Virus record (IMG/VR): IMGVR_UViG_3300009593_000037
Coordinates: 1-41,388 of that record
DNA length: 41,388 nucleotides
Strand: one strand, 5' to 3'
Source of the DNA: a virus
A program made the position numbers and the translations under genes. Below, piece after piece: positions 33,524 to 41,388 of this stretch. The notes beneath the pieces were generated by a model. The model had not been told where the DNA came from, searched no databases, and saw nothing but the letters and a program-made list of their open reading frames with translations. The number at the start of each line of letters is the position of its first letter. Position 1 is the first letter of the stretch.

Positions 33524-34931
33524 AAAGCATTTTCAAATCCTAAGTAGAGCTTTATTAGCTGCATTACTTGGCGTTGTATGGTTTGCGCCTGTAGCTCAAG
33601 CTGAAACTGTTTGTGAAACAACTGATGATGGCTGGGAATGCACAATAGTTGTAGATACTGTTGGAGAAGGACCTGAATTTACTTTTGTAATATCAGAAAC
33701 TACTGAAGTTAGTATCACAACTTATACTAGCTTGACGTGCGATGACCATGGATTGGAGAGCGATAGTGCGGACCCTTATATCTACTTATATGACGATAAT
33801 GAAACGTTACTTTACCAAGATGACGATTCAGCTTCACATAACAATGGAACTAATTATTGCTGGGATTCCCACATACAAGAAACGTTAGAAGCTGGAACTT
33901 ACGTTCTTAGGGCGGATGCGTATGATGAGGACACAACTGGGACTTACTCTATGGATATATCCGGTGGGGAATGGACGGTTCCTTTACCAGAGCCTACTCC
34001 TACTCCCGACCCGACACCGACTCCAGAACCAACGCCAACGCCCGAACCAACGCCTATTCCTCCAACTCCGACACCGCAACCACCAACCCCAACACCAGAG
34101 CCAACACCAACACAAACACCTGAACCAGAACCAACATCTACTCCTCAACCCGATCCAACTCCTGAACCTGAACCTGAACCAACTCCTGAACCAACGCCAG
34201 AACCCACACCAATACCGGAACCCCCCACCCCACAACCAGAACCTGAACCCATCCCACCTCCACCCCCAACGCCATCATTACCAATATTTGAGATGCCGAT
34301 AATAGACATAGAGGAATTAGAAGAATACCCATATGAAGAGGATATCATCTGGGACGATTTAGAACTTGAGGAGTACGAAGATTATGAATGGGATTTTGAA
34401 GAAGAAGAAATTGAAATACTTGAGGAAGAAGAGATTGAATTTCTACCTGAAGACTATGACGAACGACCTTTTGAGGAGGAAGAAGAATATGAGATAATAG
34501 AAGATGATGAAATATTGGTGGAAGAACCCGAATACGAAAACCTTGAAGTGGATGACCTCTTCACGGAAGAGGCAGAACTTTTGGACGAAGTATTGTCGGA
34601 CCCAGAGGAAATTGAAGAATTTTTTGAGGATGTTATAGAAGACAATCCAGAATTTTTTGAAGAAGCCGAAGAAGAACAATTAGAAGAACTGTTTGAACGT
34701 GCTCCAGAAATATTCAACGAAGCACCTGATGAAGTCAAAGATGAATTTGAAGAATCAGTAAATATCTTTGAAGGTGGTTTTGACGATTACGTGGCAGAAG
34801 ATAGCACGATCACGGTAGAAGAAAGGCGTGTTGTTGTAGCAGCGACAACTATAAGCGCAGTAGCTGCAGCAAGACCATCAGTAGTATCTACTGGTGGACC
34901 ATCCATCACCACAGCAAGGAGAAGAACATGA
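33501..34931 (+). CDS. Secreted PPC-like, Pro/Thr-rich, hyperacidic protein
   Basis: The 476-residue protein has a signal peptide ([20 protein letters not shown] then AQA-E). A beta-sandwich similar to bacterial pre-peptidase C-terminal domains follows (about 36-155, with [18 protein letters not shown] and [20 protein letters not shown]). Next come a PTPEPT-type repeat spacer (about 160-265), a Glu/Asp/Tyr-rich region (about 266-425) and a short C-terminus with [16 protein letters not shown]. It overlaps the holin end by 23 bp and precedes a small membrane protein, so it lies within the lysis cassette. No family is known to me for the whole protein. It could bridge the wall during lysis, shield the surface, or be a host-derived morphogenetic moron gene; all are inference. 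Confidence 0.75.
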   Translation: MARLTLTKKHFQILSRALLAALLGVVWFAPVAQAETVCETTDDGWECTIVVDTVGEGPEFTFVISETTEVSITTYTSLTCDDHGLESDSADPYIYLYDDNETLLYQDDDSASHNNGTNYCWDSHIQETLEAGTYVLRADAYDEDTTGTYSMDISGGEWTVPLPEPTPTPDPTPTPEPTPTPEPTPIPPTPTPQPPTPTPEPTPTQTPEPEPTSTPQPDPTPEPEPEPTPEPTPEPTPIPEPPTPQPEPEPIPPPPPTPSLPIFEMPIIDIEELEEYPYEEDIIWDDLELEEYEDYEWDFEEEEIEILEEEEIEFLPEDYDERPFEEEEEYEIIEDDEILVEEPEYENLEVDDLFTEEAELLDEVLSDPEEIEEFFEDVIEDNPEFFEEAEEEQLEELFERAPEIFNEAPDEVKDEFEESVNIFEGGFDDYVAEDSTITVEERRVVVAATTISAVAAARPSVVSTGGPSITTARRRT

Positions 34932-35104
34932 AATTCTTGAAAAAATTTATTCAAGAAACAACCATGCTCGGCTGGACTATCGGTGGAACAGGACTCGTCC
35001 TCATCACTTTAAGCGGTGAAACACGTGAGTACGGCATCTGGATTTCTATCGCTAGTTTTGTCGTGCATATGATCGGAGCCCTAATAAATTGGGACAATGA
35101 TTGA
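34928..35104 (+). CDS. Small two-pass membrane protein, 58 residues
   Basis: The frame starts at the ATGA overlap with the previous stop. It has a basic start ([10 protein letters not shown]), a hydrophobic segment ([18 protein letters not shown]), a short polar turn (ETREYG), a second segment ([17 protein letters not shown]) and ends NWDND. Small two-helix membrane proteins in a lysis cassette are often second holins or antiholins, which is the likely role here. Its TGA lies inside the -35 element of the capsid promoter. Confidence 0.7.
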   Translation: MKFLKKFIQETTMLGWTIGGTGLVLITLSGETREYGIWISIASFVVHMIGALINWDND

Positions 35105-35130
35105 CATATTACATTTAGATGACGTATATT
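35101..35130 (+). promoter_or_regulatory. Sigma70-like promoter for the capsid genes
   Basis: Perfect TTGACA (35101-35106), 18-bp spacer, TATATT (35125-35130). A 13-bp direct repeat, ATATTACATTTAG, occurs at about 35106-35118 and 35126-35138 across the promoter. It would give the major capsid gene its own strong transcript within the late arm. Confidence 0.75.
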
Positions 35131-35137
35131 ACATTTA

Positions 35138-35176
35138 GGTAGCAGGCTACCGAGTTGCGTCAAAGCAGGCTTTGAC
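35138..35176 (+). other. Twin hairpins with identical apical loops in the capsid leader
   Basis: GGTAG-CAGG-CTACC (35138-35151) and GTCAAAG-CAGG-CTTTGAC (35159-35176) are two adjacent perfect hairpins sharing the apex GCAGGC with a CAGG loop. They lie downstream of the promoter and 42 bp before the capsid start codon. They could stabilise the capsid mRNA 5' end or bind a protein. Confidence 0.65.
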
Positions 35177-35218
35177 TTACACGAAATGACATATTAATCA
35201 CTATCCACAGGAGTAGAA

Positions 35219-36472
35219 ATGGCATCAACGTCAACTACAACGCTGGACGCAGCTCTAAAGGAATACTATCTTCCTCCGGCTCGTGAACAGCTAAACAATG
35301 AAAACATGATGCTTGCTCAGATCGAACGGACTTCTCGTCACGTTGAAGGTCGCCGAGCCGTACTATCCTTGCATGTCAGCCGTAACAGCGGTGTTGGTGC
35401 TAGGGCAGAAGGTGGGCAACTTCCAACAGCAGGAAGCCAGGGATACGCAGAAGAGCGAGTATCTCTCGCATATAACTATCTGCGAATCAAAGTATCTGGT
35501 CAAGCAATGAAGGCAACAGCAAGTGACGCAGGTTCATTCGTGCGTGCGCTTTCATCTGAAATGACACAAGGTGTTAACGACCTCCGTCGTGACATCAACC
35601 GTCAAATCTTTAACGATGGAAACGCAGCAATCGCACAATGTGCATCTGTATCTACAGCGACAATTACACTTACCACCCCAACAACACAACAACTGAATCA
35701 ACTTCATGTTGGTATGTTGATTGACGTTGGTACAGTATCTGACGCTGACGCTAAAGGCGCTGGACTTGAGATTTCATCTATCGATAAATCAGCAGGTACA
35801 GTAACCTTCACATCGAACCCAACATCAGGAATTGGAGCCTCGCACTTCTTATTTAGGCAAGGTAACAAGAAAGATGCTGACGGTTCTGGAGCAGACGCTG
35901 CTGACGGCGCAGGAACCTACGAGCTTATCGGTCTAGCAAAGATCGTTGGAGCTGCAGGAACCTCCCTTCACAACGTAGACTCAAGTACACATGCCCCTTG
36001 GCATTCAACAATTAACAGCAACAGCGGTACTAACCGAGCTGCAACTGACACTCTCTTTGAGAAAGTCATTGACGACATTGACATAGAGTCGGCTAAAAGC
36101 CCGAACCTATGTGTCACCACTAAAGGTGTACGTCGTAACTATGCAGCTCAGTTGAAGAGCATGAAGCGATTCAATGACGGAGCCTCACTTACCCTTAAGG
36201 GTGGTTTTAAGGCTTTGACCATTGACTGCGGAGATGTTTCACTACCACTGGTAGCTGATCGTGATTGCCCAGCAAACATTGCGTACCTGCTTAATACCAG
36301 CCACCTGACACAACATGAAATGTCAGACTGGGAATGGGCAGATTATGACGGTGCTGTGCTAAGGAATACCTCTGGTTACGACCAATGGGAAGCCTTCATG
36401 TTCAAGTACCATCAACTCTGTACTGATCAGAGAAATACACACGGTAAAATCGCTGACCTATCGGAGAGTTAA
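35219..36472 (+). CDS. Major capsid protein (HK97-like fold)
   Basis: The 417-residue product follows the scaffold and lysis genes and has the composition of an HK97-fold capsid protein. It has an N-terminal arm (LKEYYLPPAREQLNNENMML), a long spine-helix region (GSFVRALSSEMTQGVNDLRR, DINRQIFNDGNAAIA), a beta-rich insertion (about 140-215, ATITLTTPTTQ through AGTVTFTSNPTSG) and an A-domain end (SLPLVADRDCPANIAYLLNT). Codons are noticeably richer in C-ending forms (AAC, GAC, ATC, ACC) than neighbouring genes, as expected for a very highly expressed protein. AGGAGT precedes the ATG, and the gene has its own promoter. Confidence 0.85.
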   Translation: MASTSTTTLDAALKEYYLPPAREQLNNENMMLAQIERTSRHVEGRRAVLSLHVSRNSGVGARAEGGQLPTAGSQGYAEERVSLAYNYLRIKVSGQAMKATASDAGSFVRALSSEMTQGVNDLRRDINRQIFNDGNAAIAQCASVSTATITLTTPTTQQLNQLHVGMLIDVGTVSDADAKGAGLEISSIDKSAGTVTFTSNPTSGIGASHFLFRQGNKKDADGSGADAADGAGTYELIGLAKIVGAAGTSLHNVDSSTHAPWHSTINSNSGTNRAATDTLFEKVIDDIDIESAKSPNLCVTTKGVRRNYAAQLKSMKRFNDGASLTLKGGFKALTIDCGDVSLPLVADRDCPANIAYLLNTSHLTQHEMSDWEWADYDGAVLRNTSGYDQWEAFMFKYHQLCTDQRNTHGKIADLSES

Positions 36473-36474
36473 TC

Positions 36475-36789
36475 ATGGCTCTAACGATATCCAACGAAGA
36501 CCGTAGAATTAGTGGTGACAGGGTAATTGTTGACGCAAAGATTGCGTTTGATGACAGTTACCCAACAAATGGTGAAGCTTTGGCTAATACTCAGTTTTCT
36601 GGGTTGCACCAAATAGATTCATTAATTGTTCACTCAACTAATCTTGCGTTGCACCGTGTTGTCTGGGATGACACCAATAGCAAACTTAAAGTATTCGTAG
36701 AAGACGGCACTACAGGTAAAGAAGCTGAAGTAGCCAACACTACTGACATAAATACTTTACGTTGCTTGGTTCAGGTAACAGGCAAATAA
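36475..36789 (+). CDS. Decoration or head-stabilising protein candidate
   Basis: The 104-residue product starts 3 bp after the capsid stop and is predicted to be all beta (RVIVDAKIAFDDSYP, QIDSLIVHSTNLALHRVVWD, SKLKVFVEDGTTGKEAEVAN). Small beta-rich proteins in this position often bind the capsid surface, so a decoration role is likely but inferred. A hairpin terminator follows the gene, marking it as the end of the capsid transcript. Confidence 0.65.
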   Translation: MALTISNEDRRISGDRVIVDAKIAFDDSYPTNGEALANTQFSGLHQIDSLIVHSTNLALHRVVWDDTNSKLKVFVEDGTTGKEAEVANTTDINTLRCLVQVTGK

Positions 36790-36801
36790 CCTCTAAACTA
36801 G

Positions 36802-36841
36802 AGCCAGCAGGGTTTTTATCCTTTCTTCCCTGCTGGCTTTA
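36802..36841 (+). terminator. Hairpin terminator after the capsid genes
   Basis: AGCCAGCAGGG (36802-36812) pairs perfectly with CCCTGCTGGCT (36828-36838), followed by TT, then AGGAGG of the next gene. The short T run means partial termination or mRNA end protection, limiting expression of genes downstream of the capsid. Confidence 0.65.
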
Positions 36842-36849
36842 GGAGGATT

Positions 36850-37281
36850 ATGAACACCAAACGAGCTGAGTTAACTCGACGAATACGAGAAACCAAACTC
36901 ATAGGTGGTGACCTATGCGATATTATTACTAAGGGATCACCAGCTATGGGATGGGAAGGTGATCCTTTCCTAATGGTTTGTTGGAATAAAGAGTTAAACA
37001 GAATCGAAATATGGGATGAAAGGAACGGAGCCGGTAGGGAAACCTTAGTCGGCTCCGCACCTTTTGATCCTCTTCCGAATCCTTATCAAATGGTTCAATA
37101 CCTTATGATGCGTGATATGTCACGCAAATCTATAGATCAAATTGTTAACGAGATCGATGATCATAACGATAAAATTTTTGAAGACAAAGCTAAAAAAGAT
37201 GCTGAACGATTAGAAGAAGCTGAAGACAGGATTGAATTAGCATACGCTAAGGAGATGGGATTTAAAGGAAGATTATACTAA
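36850..37281 (+). CDS. Hypothetical virion or assembly protein, 143 residues
   Basis: An N-terminal helix (KRAELTRRIRETKLIGG) leads to a compact middle (GDPFLMVCWNKELNRIEIWD) and a C-terminal charged coiled coil (DDHNDKIFEDKAKKDAERLE). AGGAGG stands 6 bp before the ATG. It lies between capsid and adaptor genes, so a head-completion or assembly-chaperone role is plausible, but no family is recognised. Confidence 0.6.
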   Translation: MNTKRAELTRRIRETKLIGGDLCDIITKGSPAMGWEGDPFLMVCWNKELNRIEIWDERNGAGRETLVGSAPFDPLPNPYQMVQYLMMRDMSRKSIDQIVNEIDDHNDKIFEDKAKKDAERLEEAEDRIELAYAKEMGFKGRLY

Positions 37282-37290
37282 GGTAGAAAT

Positions 37291-37668
37291 ATGGCAGAAT
37301 ACGATTCCAATACGCTTCGAGCACGTTTTCAGAGAAATAACGCTAATACACGTCAAACACGACGAAACAATCGTAAACCACGAAAACAAGCTCCACTTGT
37401 TCAACCACAGCAGCAAGCAAAAATGCCAACTCCTGTGACAGGTGCACAAGCCCTAACACCAGATGTTTCGCTTGATGAACAAGTAGAACGAATGCGACAA
37501 AGTACTTCTGCACCTACTTCTACCCCTACGGAAGCGACACCCGAAGCGAACCCTTTCGCAGGTGTGCCGACGATGTGGGAGGTGGACCCTAAAACTAGAG
37601 CAATGATGATGGCTGCTATTTTAAAAGAAATAATAAATAATCCTGAACTTCAAAAGGAGAATTGGTAA
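37291..37668 (+). CDS. Hypothetical Gln/Pro-rich protein, 125 residues
   Basis: The N-terminal half is basic and probably disordered (RFQRNNANTRQTRRNNRKPR, then QAPLVQPQQQAKMPTP). A Thr/Pro-rich stretch and a C-terminal helix (KTRAMMMAAILKEIINNPEL) follow. The stop overlaps the adaptor start (TAATG). The basic tail and helix would fit a minor internal head or assembly protein; this is inference. Confidence 0.55.
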   Translation: MAEYDSNTLRARFQRNNANTRQTRRNNRKPRKQAPLVQPQQQAKMPTPVTGAQALTPDVSLDEQVERMRQSTSAPTSTPTEATPEANPFAGVPTMWEVDPKTRAMMMAAILKEIINNPELQKENW

Positions 37669-38297
37669 TGACAACAGCAGCAAATTTAATAATATCAATT
37701 AGAAATAGGACTAACCTTGCTACTGATGACGCTAGAGTATCAGACGCTAATTTGTTAGATTTTATAAATGCAGCTATTCAGGATTGTGAATCACAAAAAG
37801 AATGGCCATGGAGAGAGCATATAGAAACTATCAGTATAACTAATGGAGATAATACATATACTCCTGCTGCTGATTGGAAAACTACTTTGTCCCTTACGCT
37901 GGATGATCCTCCAGCGGTATTACAACGACGAACATGGAAGTGGACAAGGAGATTAGCATGGAGCAACTTAAAAGGTACGCCAGTATATTATACAGATCAT
38001 GGAGGGCAATTTTACCTGTACCCAGTACCAGATGCTGCGTACACGATGAAGCATCGGTTTCTAAAAACTGTGGGTGTCCTTGCTGCGACAAGTTCAAGTG
38101 TTGCAAGTCCTGACTGGTTTGATCCAGTTATCGTAACAAAAGCGTCTTCGTATGTAGCGCAGAAACTACGTGATAGTGAATTGTATCAAATGCTTGAAAC
38201 ACAATATAAGCAGCAGATCAGAGGCTTTGCTGATGATGTAAGCAGAACGTATGAACCAGTAACAGTAAGTACACGTAGGGACTGGGAGTATGGATAA
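37668..38297 (+). CDS. Head-tail adaptor protein
   Basis: The 209-residue product has the pattern of podovirus-type adaptor or connector proteins. The N-terminus is helical (NLIISIRNRTNLATDDARVS, LLDFINAAIQDCESQKEWPW), a beta-rich middle follows (YTPAADWKTTLSLTLDDPPA, YYTDHGGQFYLYPVP), and the C-terminus is helical (YVAQKLRDSELYQMLETQYK). Such proteins form a ring under the portal and close the head. The ATG at 37668 is used rather than a TTG two codons earlier. It is coupled to both neighbours by TAATG overlaps. Confidence 0.7.
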   Translation: MTTAANLIISIRNRTNLATDDARVSDANLLDFINAAIQDCESQKEWPWREHIETISITNGDNTYTPAADWKTTLSLTLDDPPAVLQRRTWKWTRRLAWSNLKGTPVYYTDHGGQFYLYPVPDAAYTMKHRFLKTVGVLAATSSSVASPDWFDPVIVTKASSYVAQKLRDSELYQMLETQYKQQIRGFADDVSRTYEPVTVSTRRDWEYG

Positions 38298-40117
38298 TGC
38301 CTACAGAACAGCCAGAGGTTGTAACTTATAAAAATTGGAAGGCAGGCCCTTGGCATTCTTTAGGCCCTGACTATGGCCCTGAAAAAGGGTTTAATTACGA
38401 CTGTCTTAATATGCAAGTGTACGCTAATGGTTCGTTAGGGCCTAGACCTTGCCTTAAGTCAATGTTTAGTGATATTTATCTTATGAGTGGCGCTTATCAA
38501 TCCTTTGGTGCTGCTATTTGGTTTCAGGAAGATGATGCTGGAGGCCAAGCATTAAACACATCGTCAGATTCAGACGCTGCATTTATCCCTATTGAACTTA
38601 GTAGTGGCACAAAACGTTGGTACGACCATAGTGCTAATGCTGCTGTTGCTGCTAGTATCAGTGTTGATTTGGCCACTTTAAGAACGCCTTTAAAACCAAG
38701 TAGGTATTATCCAAGTGGTGGTGGTGGGGCTTGGGATGCGAGCACTGAAGCAGTAATTGCTTCTATGCCTTATTCAAAACTGGGAGATAAAAATGTCATA
38801 TTAGGAGGTGACGGCTATCTATATAACCTTGATGATGCAGGTTCAGATGGGTACCAAACTATAACTGCTGGCACAGCAGAAACAAATTATGAATACCCTG
38901 CTAATTGGGACCCAACGGCATTATTCGCATGGAGAGATAGATTCTGGTCATGGGGAGATTACGACGATGGATCTAACCATGCAGGAAATAGAATACATTA
39001 TTCTAAAGTAGGCGACATTAAACAATGGACAGCTTTAGGTTACATCGATATTGGAGCTGACGCAGATCTACCCATCGTTGGAGTATGGCCGGTATTTGAC
39101 AATTTATTGATAGCCATGGCTGATAGCAGATGGTACAGGTACACGTTTACCGACGATCCTGATTTTGGTGAAATACGTTACATAGGAACAAAAGTTGTTC
39201 CTGATTTTGGCGTAACTGCTGCAACTACAGGAAGCGCAATAATATTTATAACTAAACAAAGCGGAATAGTAGTAGCTACTAAAGACTCTATCGACGACCA
39301 AACTTTTGCCCACATCCAAGTGCCTCAAGATGGTGACGATTCCCAAGATGTCTTCTTTTTACGAGGGATGTCAGCACATGCGCATAACGCAATATGTTTA
39401 CCTTATATGGTTAAAACAGTAGGTGCCACAGTCCCAAATAACGTGCACAAGGGAGATAGATCTCTTGAGCTGGTTAACGGAGTGTGGACACAACATTTGT
39501 ATTTTGGGCCAGGCGATGACAGCGTGTTAGCTCCTGCGTTTGTAGATGCTGTCCCTATGGGGAATGATCATTGGGGCTTTTTTGCAGCTCCTATTTATAA
39601 TACTGCCAATTCGTCAACGAGTTTTGATGACAGATTCTACATGCGACCTGTTACATTAAATAGGCCGTCTAACAGTAACGATACATATACTACAAATACT
39701 GAAGTAGCTGATCATACTAACGATACTGATGATCGTTTTGAAGGTGCCGTATGGTTATCAACCTTCAGGCCAGAAGAAAAAAATAGTGCTGCTATAGAAA
39801 AAGTAATTATTGATTTTGATTTTTGGAACTCCTCTGGGTTCACAACTCCGGCATTTACTCTTAAAGCTGATTGTGTTCACGAAGGGGATGAGATAGCTAC
39901 TATCACCGTAGGTTCTCTTGATGCTAGTGAATTAAGTGCTACTGGTGGAACTGTTTATAAACCTAAACGAGGGCGTGTGGTTTTACGTCCAGCAAGAATG
40001 CCCCTATCTTCTCAGATAGATATCAGTATTACAGGAATAAAATCAGTAGCTTTTAAGGAAGTATCAGTAGTTTATGCAATACAATCACAAACTCCTCTAA
40101 CTAATATAAACACATGA
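38297..40117 (+). CDS. Tail nozzle or stabilisation protein, beta-propeller-like
   Basis: The 606-residue protein is almost entirely beta, with repeated blade-like segments (RIHYSKVGDIKQWTALGYID, LLIAMADSRWYRYTF, AIIFITKQSGIVVATKDSID). This resembles the propeller-type stabilisation or nozzle proteins of short-tailed phages, such as P22 gp10-type and T7 gp12-type. The place between adaptor and tail-fibre genes fits. The C-terminal part (about 480-600) is a separate beta domain. Family-level identity needs a profile search. Confidence 0.65.
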   Translation: MPTEQPEVVTYKNWKAGPWHSLGPDYGPEKGFNYDCLNMQVYANGSLGPRPCLKSMFSDIYLMSGAYQSFGAAIWFQEDDAGGQALNTSSDSDAAFIPIELSSGTKRWYDHSANAAVAASISVDLATLRTPLKPSRYYPSGGGGAWDASTEAVIASMPYSKLGDKNVILGGDGYLYNLDDAGSDGYQTITAGTAETNYEYPANWDPTALFAWRDRFWSWGDYDDGSNHAGNRIHYSKVGDIKQWTALGYIDIGADADLPIVGVWPVFDNLLIAMADSRWYRYTFTDDPDFGEIRYIGTKVVPDFGVTAATTGSAIIFITKQSGIVVATKDSIDDQTFAHIQVPQDGDDSQDVFFLRGMSAHAHNAICLPYMVKTVGATVPNNVHKGDRSLELVNGVWTQHLYFGPGDDSVLAPAFVDAVPMGNDHWGFFAAPIYNTANSSTSFDDRFYMRPVTLNRPSNSNDTYTTNTEVADHTNDTDDRFEGAVWLSTFRPEEKNSAAIEKVIIDFDFWNSSGFTTPAFTLKADCVHEGDEIATITVGSLDASELSATGGTVYKPKRGRVVLRPARMPLSSQIDISITGIKSVAFKEVSVVYAIQSQTPLTNINT

Positions 40118-41388
40118 CAACTTGGGACGAATACATCAATAAAGTCAACACTGATATTGACTTTGATAGTCCGATATATTCCGCTATAAGCGTAGGCACA
40201 GGCATGATTCTGAATGGGAATCTTCGCCAAATCGATGGAGAAATACAAGCTAAAGGCATTAAACTTGACAGTGTTTCTTTGACTACCATTCAAACAGGTA
40301 GCGAAAGTTTTGCCGATAATGACACTAGCCTAATGACTAGTGCTGCGATACAGGACAAAATAGAAGCGTATGGATATAGCACTACTACTGGTGATATCAC
40401 AGGTGTAACTGCTGGTACTGGTCTTTCGGGGGGAGGAGCAAGTGGAGCTGTCACTCTTAATGTATCTGGCCTTACACTATCTGAATTTGCTGGTGCTTCC
40501 ATCCAAACAGGTAGTGAGTCGTTTGCCGATAATGATACGACGTTAATGACTAGTGCTGCAATACAAGACAAGATTGAAGGATACGGATATACAACTGCTA
40601 CCGGAGATATTACTGGAGTGACAGCAGGTACCGGATTATCAGGTGGAGGAAGTAGCGGTGGTGTTACTTTATCCGTAGCTGATTTAGCTGTGTCTCATTT
40701 TGCTGGGGCCACTATCCAAACAGGTAGTGAATCATTCGCTGATAATGACACTACGTTAATGACCAGCGCTGCTGTTCAGGATAAGATCACTTCGTATGGT
40801 TATATCACTGGTGTAACAAATATTACTGGGAACGCTGCTACTGCTACAGCATTAGCGACAGCTCGCACTATTAATGGTGTGTCGTTTGATGGTACTGCGG
40901 ATGTTACTGGCAATACTTCTATTACAGGTTCGTTGACTGTTGGTGTTGATGATACTGGCCATGATGTTACTTTTTATGGCGCAACGGCAAATGCAAAGTT
41001 TTATTTTGACCAAGCAGGAGACGAAGTTGAACTTGAAAATGTAGGTCTAAAAGTTTGGAAAAATTCTGGCTCTCCTTATCTTAATATGGCTTCGCACCAT
41101 GACACTGAGTCTTCTTCAGGACAGTTAAATTTTAAAAAGTCTGATGGTTCTCGTAATTCTGCAGCGCTTGTTGATGATGATGCTGTATTGGGAAAGATTA
41201 CGTTCGCAGGCTATGACGGTAATTCTTACGCTTACGGCGCAGAAATAAAAGCAATGGTAAATGGGACTCCTGCTGATGGCAGTATGCCAACTGAGTTGCT
41301 TTTTTATACTTCTGCGGATGGTAGCGAATCTCCTACGCAACGTTATCGTATTGGCTCTGATGGGATACATAATTTTGGGAGTGGTCAA
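40114..41388 (+). CDS. Tail fibre protein (3' end outside window)
   Basis: The frame opens at the ATGA overlap with the previous stop and stays open to the last base: 425 codons in the window. After an N-terminal part (MTTWDEYINKVNTDIDFDSP), probably for attachment to the tail, come tandem 71-residue repeats (IQTGSESFADNDT, DITGVTAGTGLSGGG). The classic fibre motif ATARTINGVSFDGTADVT follows, then a beta-rich region. These repeat types are widespread in phage fibres that bind the host surface. The receptor-binding tip lies beyond the window. Confidence 0.85.
   Translation, partial: MTTWDEYINKVNTDIDFDSPIYSAISVGTGMILNGNLRQIDGEIQAKGIKLDSVSLTTIQTGSESFADNDTSLMTSAAIQDKIEAYGYSTTTGDITGVTAGTGLSGGGASGAVTLNVSGLTLSEFAGASIQTGSESFADNDTTLMTSAAIQDKIEGYGYTTATGDITGVTAGTGLSGGGSSGGVTLSVADLAVSHFAGATIQTGSESFADNDTTLMTSAAVQDKITSYGYITGVTNITGNAATATALATARTINGVSFDGTADVTGNTSITGSLTVGVDDTGHDVTFYGATANAKFYFDQAGDEVELENVGLKVWKNSGSPYLNMASHHDTESSSGQLNFKKSDGSRNSAALVDDDAVLGKITFAGYDGNSYAYGAEIKAMVNGTPADGSMPTELLFYTSADGSESPTQRYRIGSDGIHNFGSGQ
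40291..40905 (+). repeat. Tandem 213-bp repeats within the tail fibre gene
   Basis: Units begin at 40291, 40504 and 40717 (CAAACAGGTAG), exactly 213 bp (71 codons) apart. The first two are full length; the third diverges after about 30 codons into another fibre motif. Protein identity is high while many third codon positions differ, so the copies are old and held by selection rather than freshly duplicated. Confidence 0.9.

Noticed and set aside
33984-34348. Minus-strand open frames over the Pro-rich segment
   Set aside because: They are antisense shadows of the PTPEPT repeats; low-complexity Trp/Gly/Val translations with no start signals.

Overview
The window looks like most of the genome of a tailed double-stranded DNA phage, AT-rich by eye. 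It carries a large terminase, portal, scaffold, major capsid protein, head-completion protein and tail fibre, plus its own replication and recombination set and a lysis cassette. An actinobacterial host, probably aquatic, is the best guess. The support is an r1t-type holin, two small Cys-containing protein types common in actinophages (16666-16893 and 15457-15612), and a tiny basic protein of a type frequent in marine phages (27606-27710). No host gene, tRNA or integrase was seen. The tail proteins look podovirus-like and no tape-measure gene is visible, but both ends of the window cut through genes, so the tail type is open.

Layout. (1) 1-10350, plus strand: one huge open frame of more than 3,449 codons, entering from the left edge. 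It encodes a multi-domain 'polyvalent' protein with recognisable MoCo-carrier/SLOG-like, AlkB-like dioxygenase, possible ASCH-like and NADAR-like modules between long helical stretches. (2) 10302-26140, minus strand: a compact early or replication arm. It has a TerS-like protein, primase-helicase, SSB-like protein, Sak4-like ATPase, Cas4/RecB-like nuclease, DEDDy exonuclease with zinc ribbon, SNF2-type helicase, RuvC-like resolvase, a DUF932-like protein, a lysozyme-like transglycosylase, a second SSB-like protein, a membrane-anchored nuclease and many small proteins, mostly in ATGA-type overlaps. (3) 26141-26815: a divergent non-coding hub. It holds a roughly 400-nt element closed by more than 50 long-range base pairs, a sigma70-like promoter, another long hairpin and a perfect G-quadruplex motif. 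(4) 26816-41388, plus strand: the late arm, running endonuclease VII, terminase, portal, scaffold, M15 endolysin, holin, a secreted Pro/Glu-rich protein, a small membrane protein, capsid, decoration-like protein, adaptor, tail protein and tail fibre (open at the right edge).

The minus arm would replicate and recombine the DNA and the plus arm would build, fill and release particles. If the genome is circular or permuted, the giant protein lies downstream of the tail genes, the usual place for internal virion or ejected proteins.

The most unusual items are the giant protein and two non-coding blocks with strong secondary structure (26186-26586 and 19287-19742). Also notable are a 19-bp promoter-like motif repeated upstream of minus-strand genes, a trinucleotide repeat abutting an extended -10 promoter, and a hyperacidic secreted protein in the lysis cassette. 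Four small genes (14447-14593, 15457-15612, 23444-23584, 34928-35104) were read directly from the sequence. All family assignments rest on motif recognition by eye; no database search or folding program was run.
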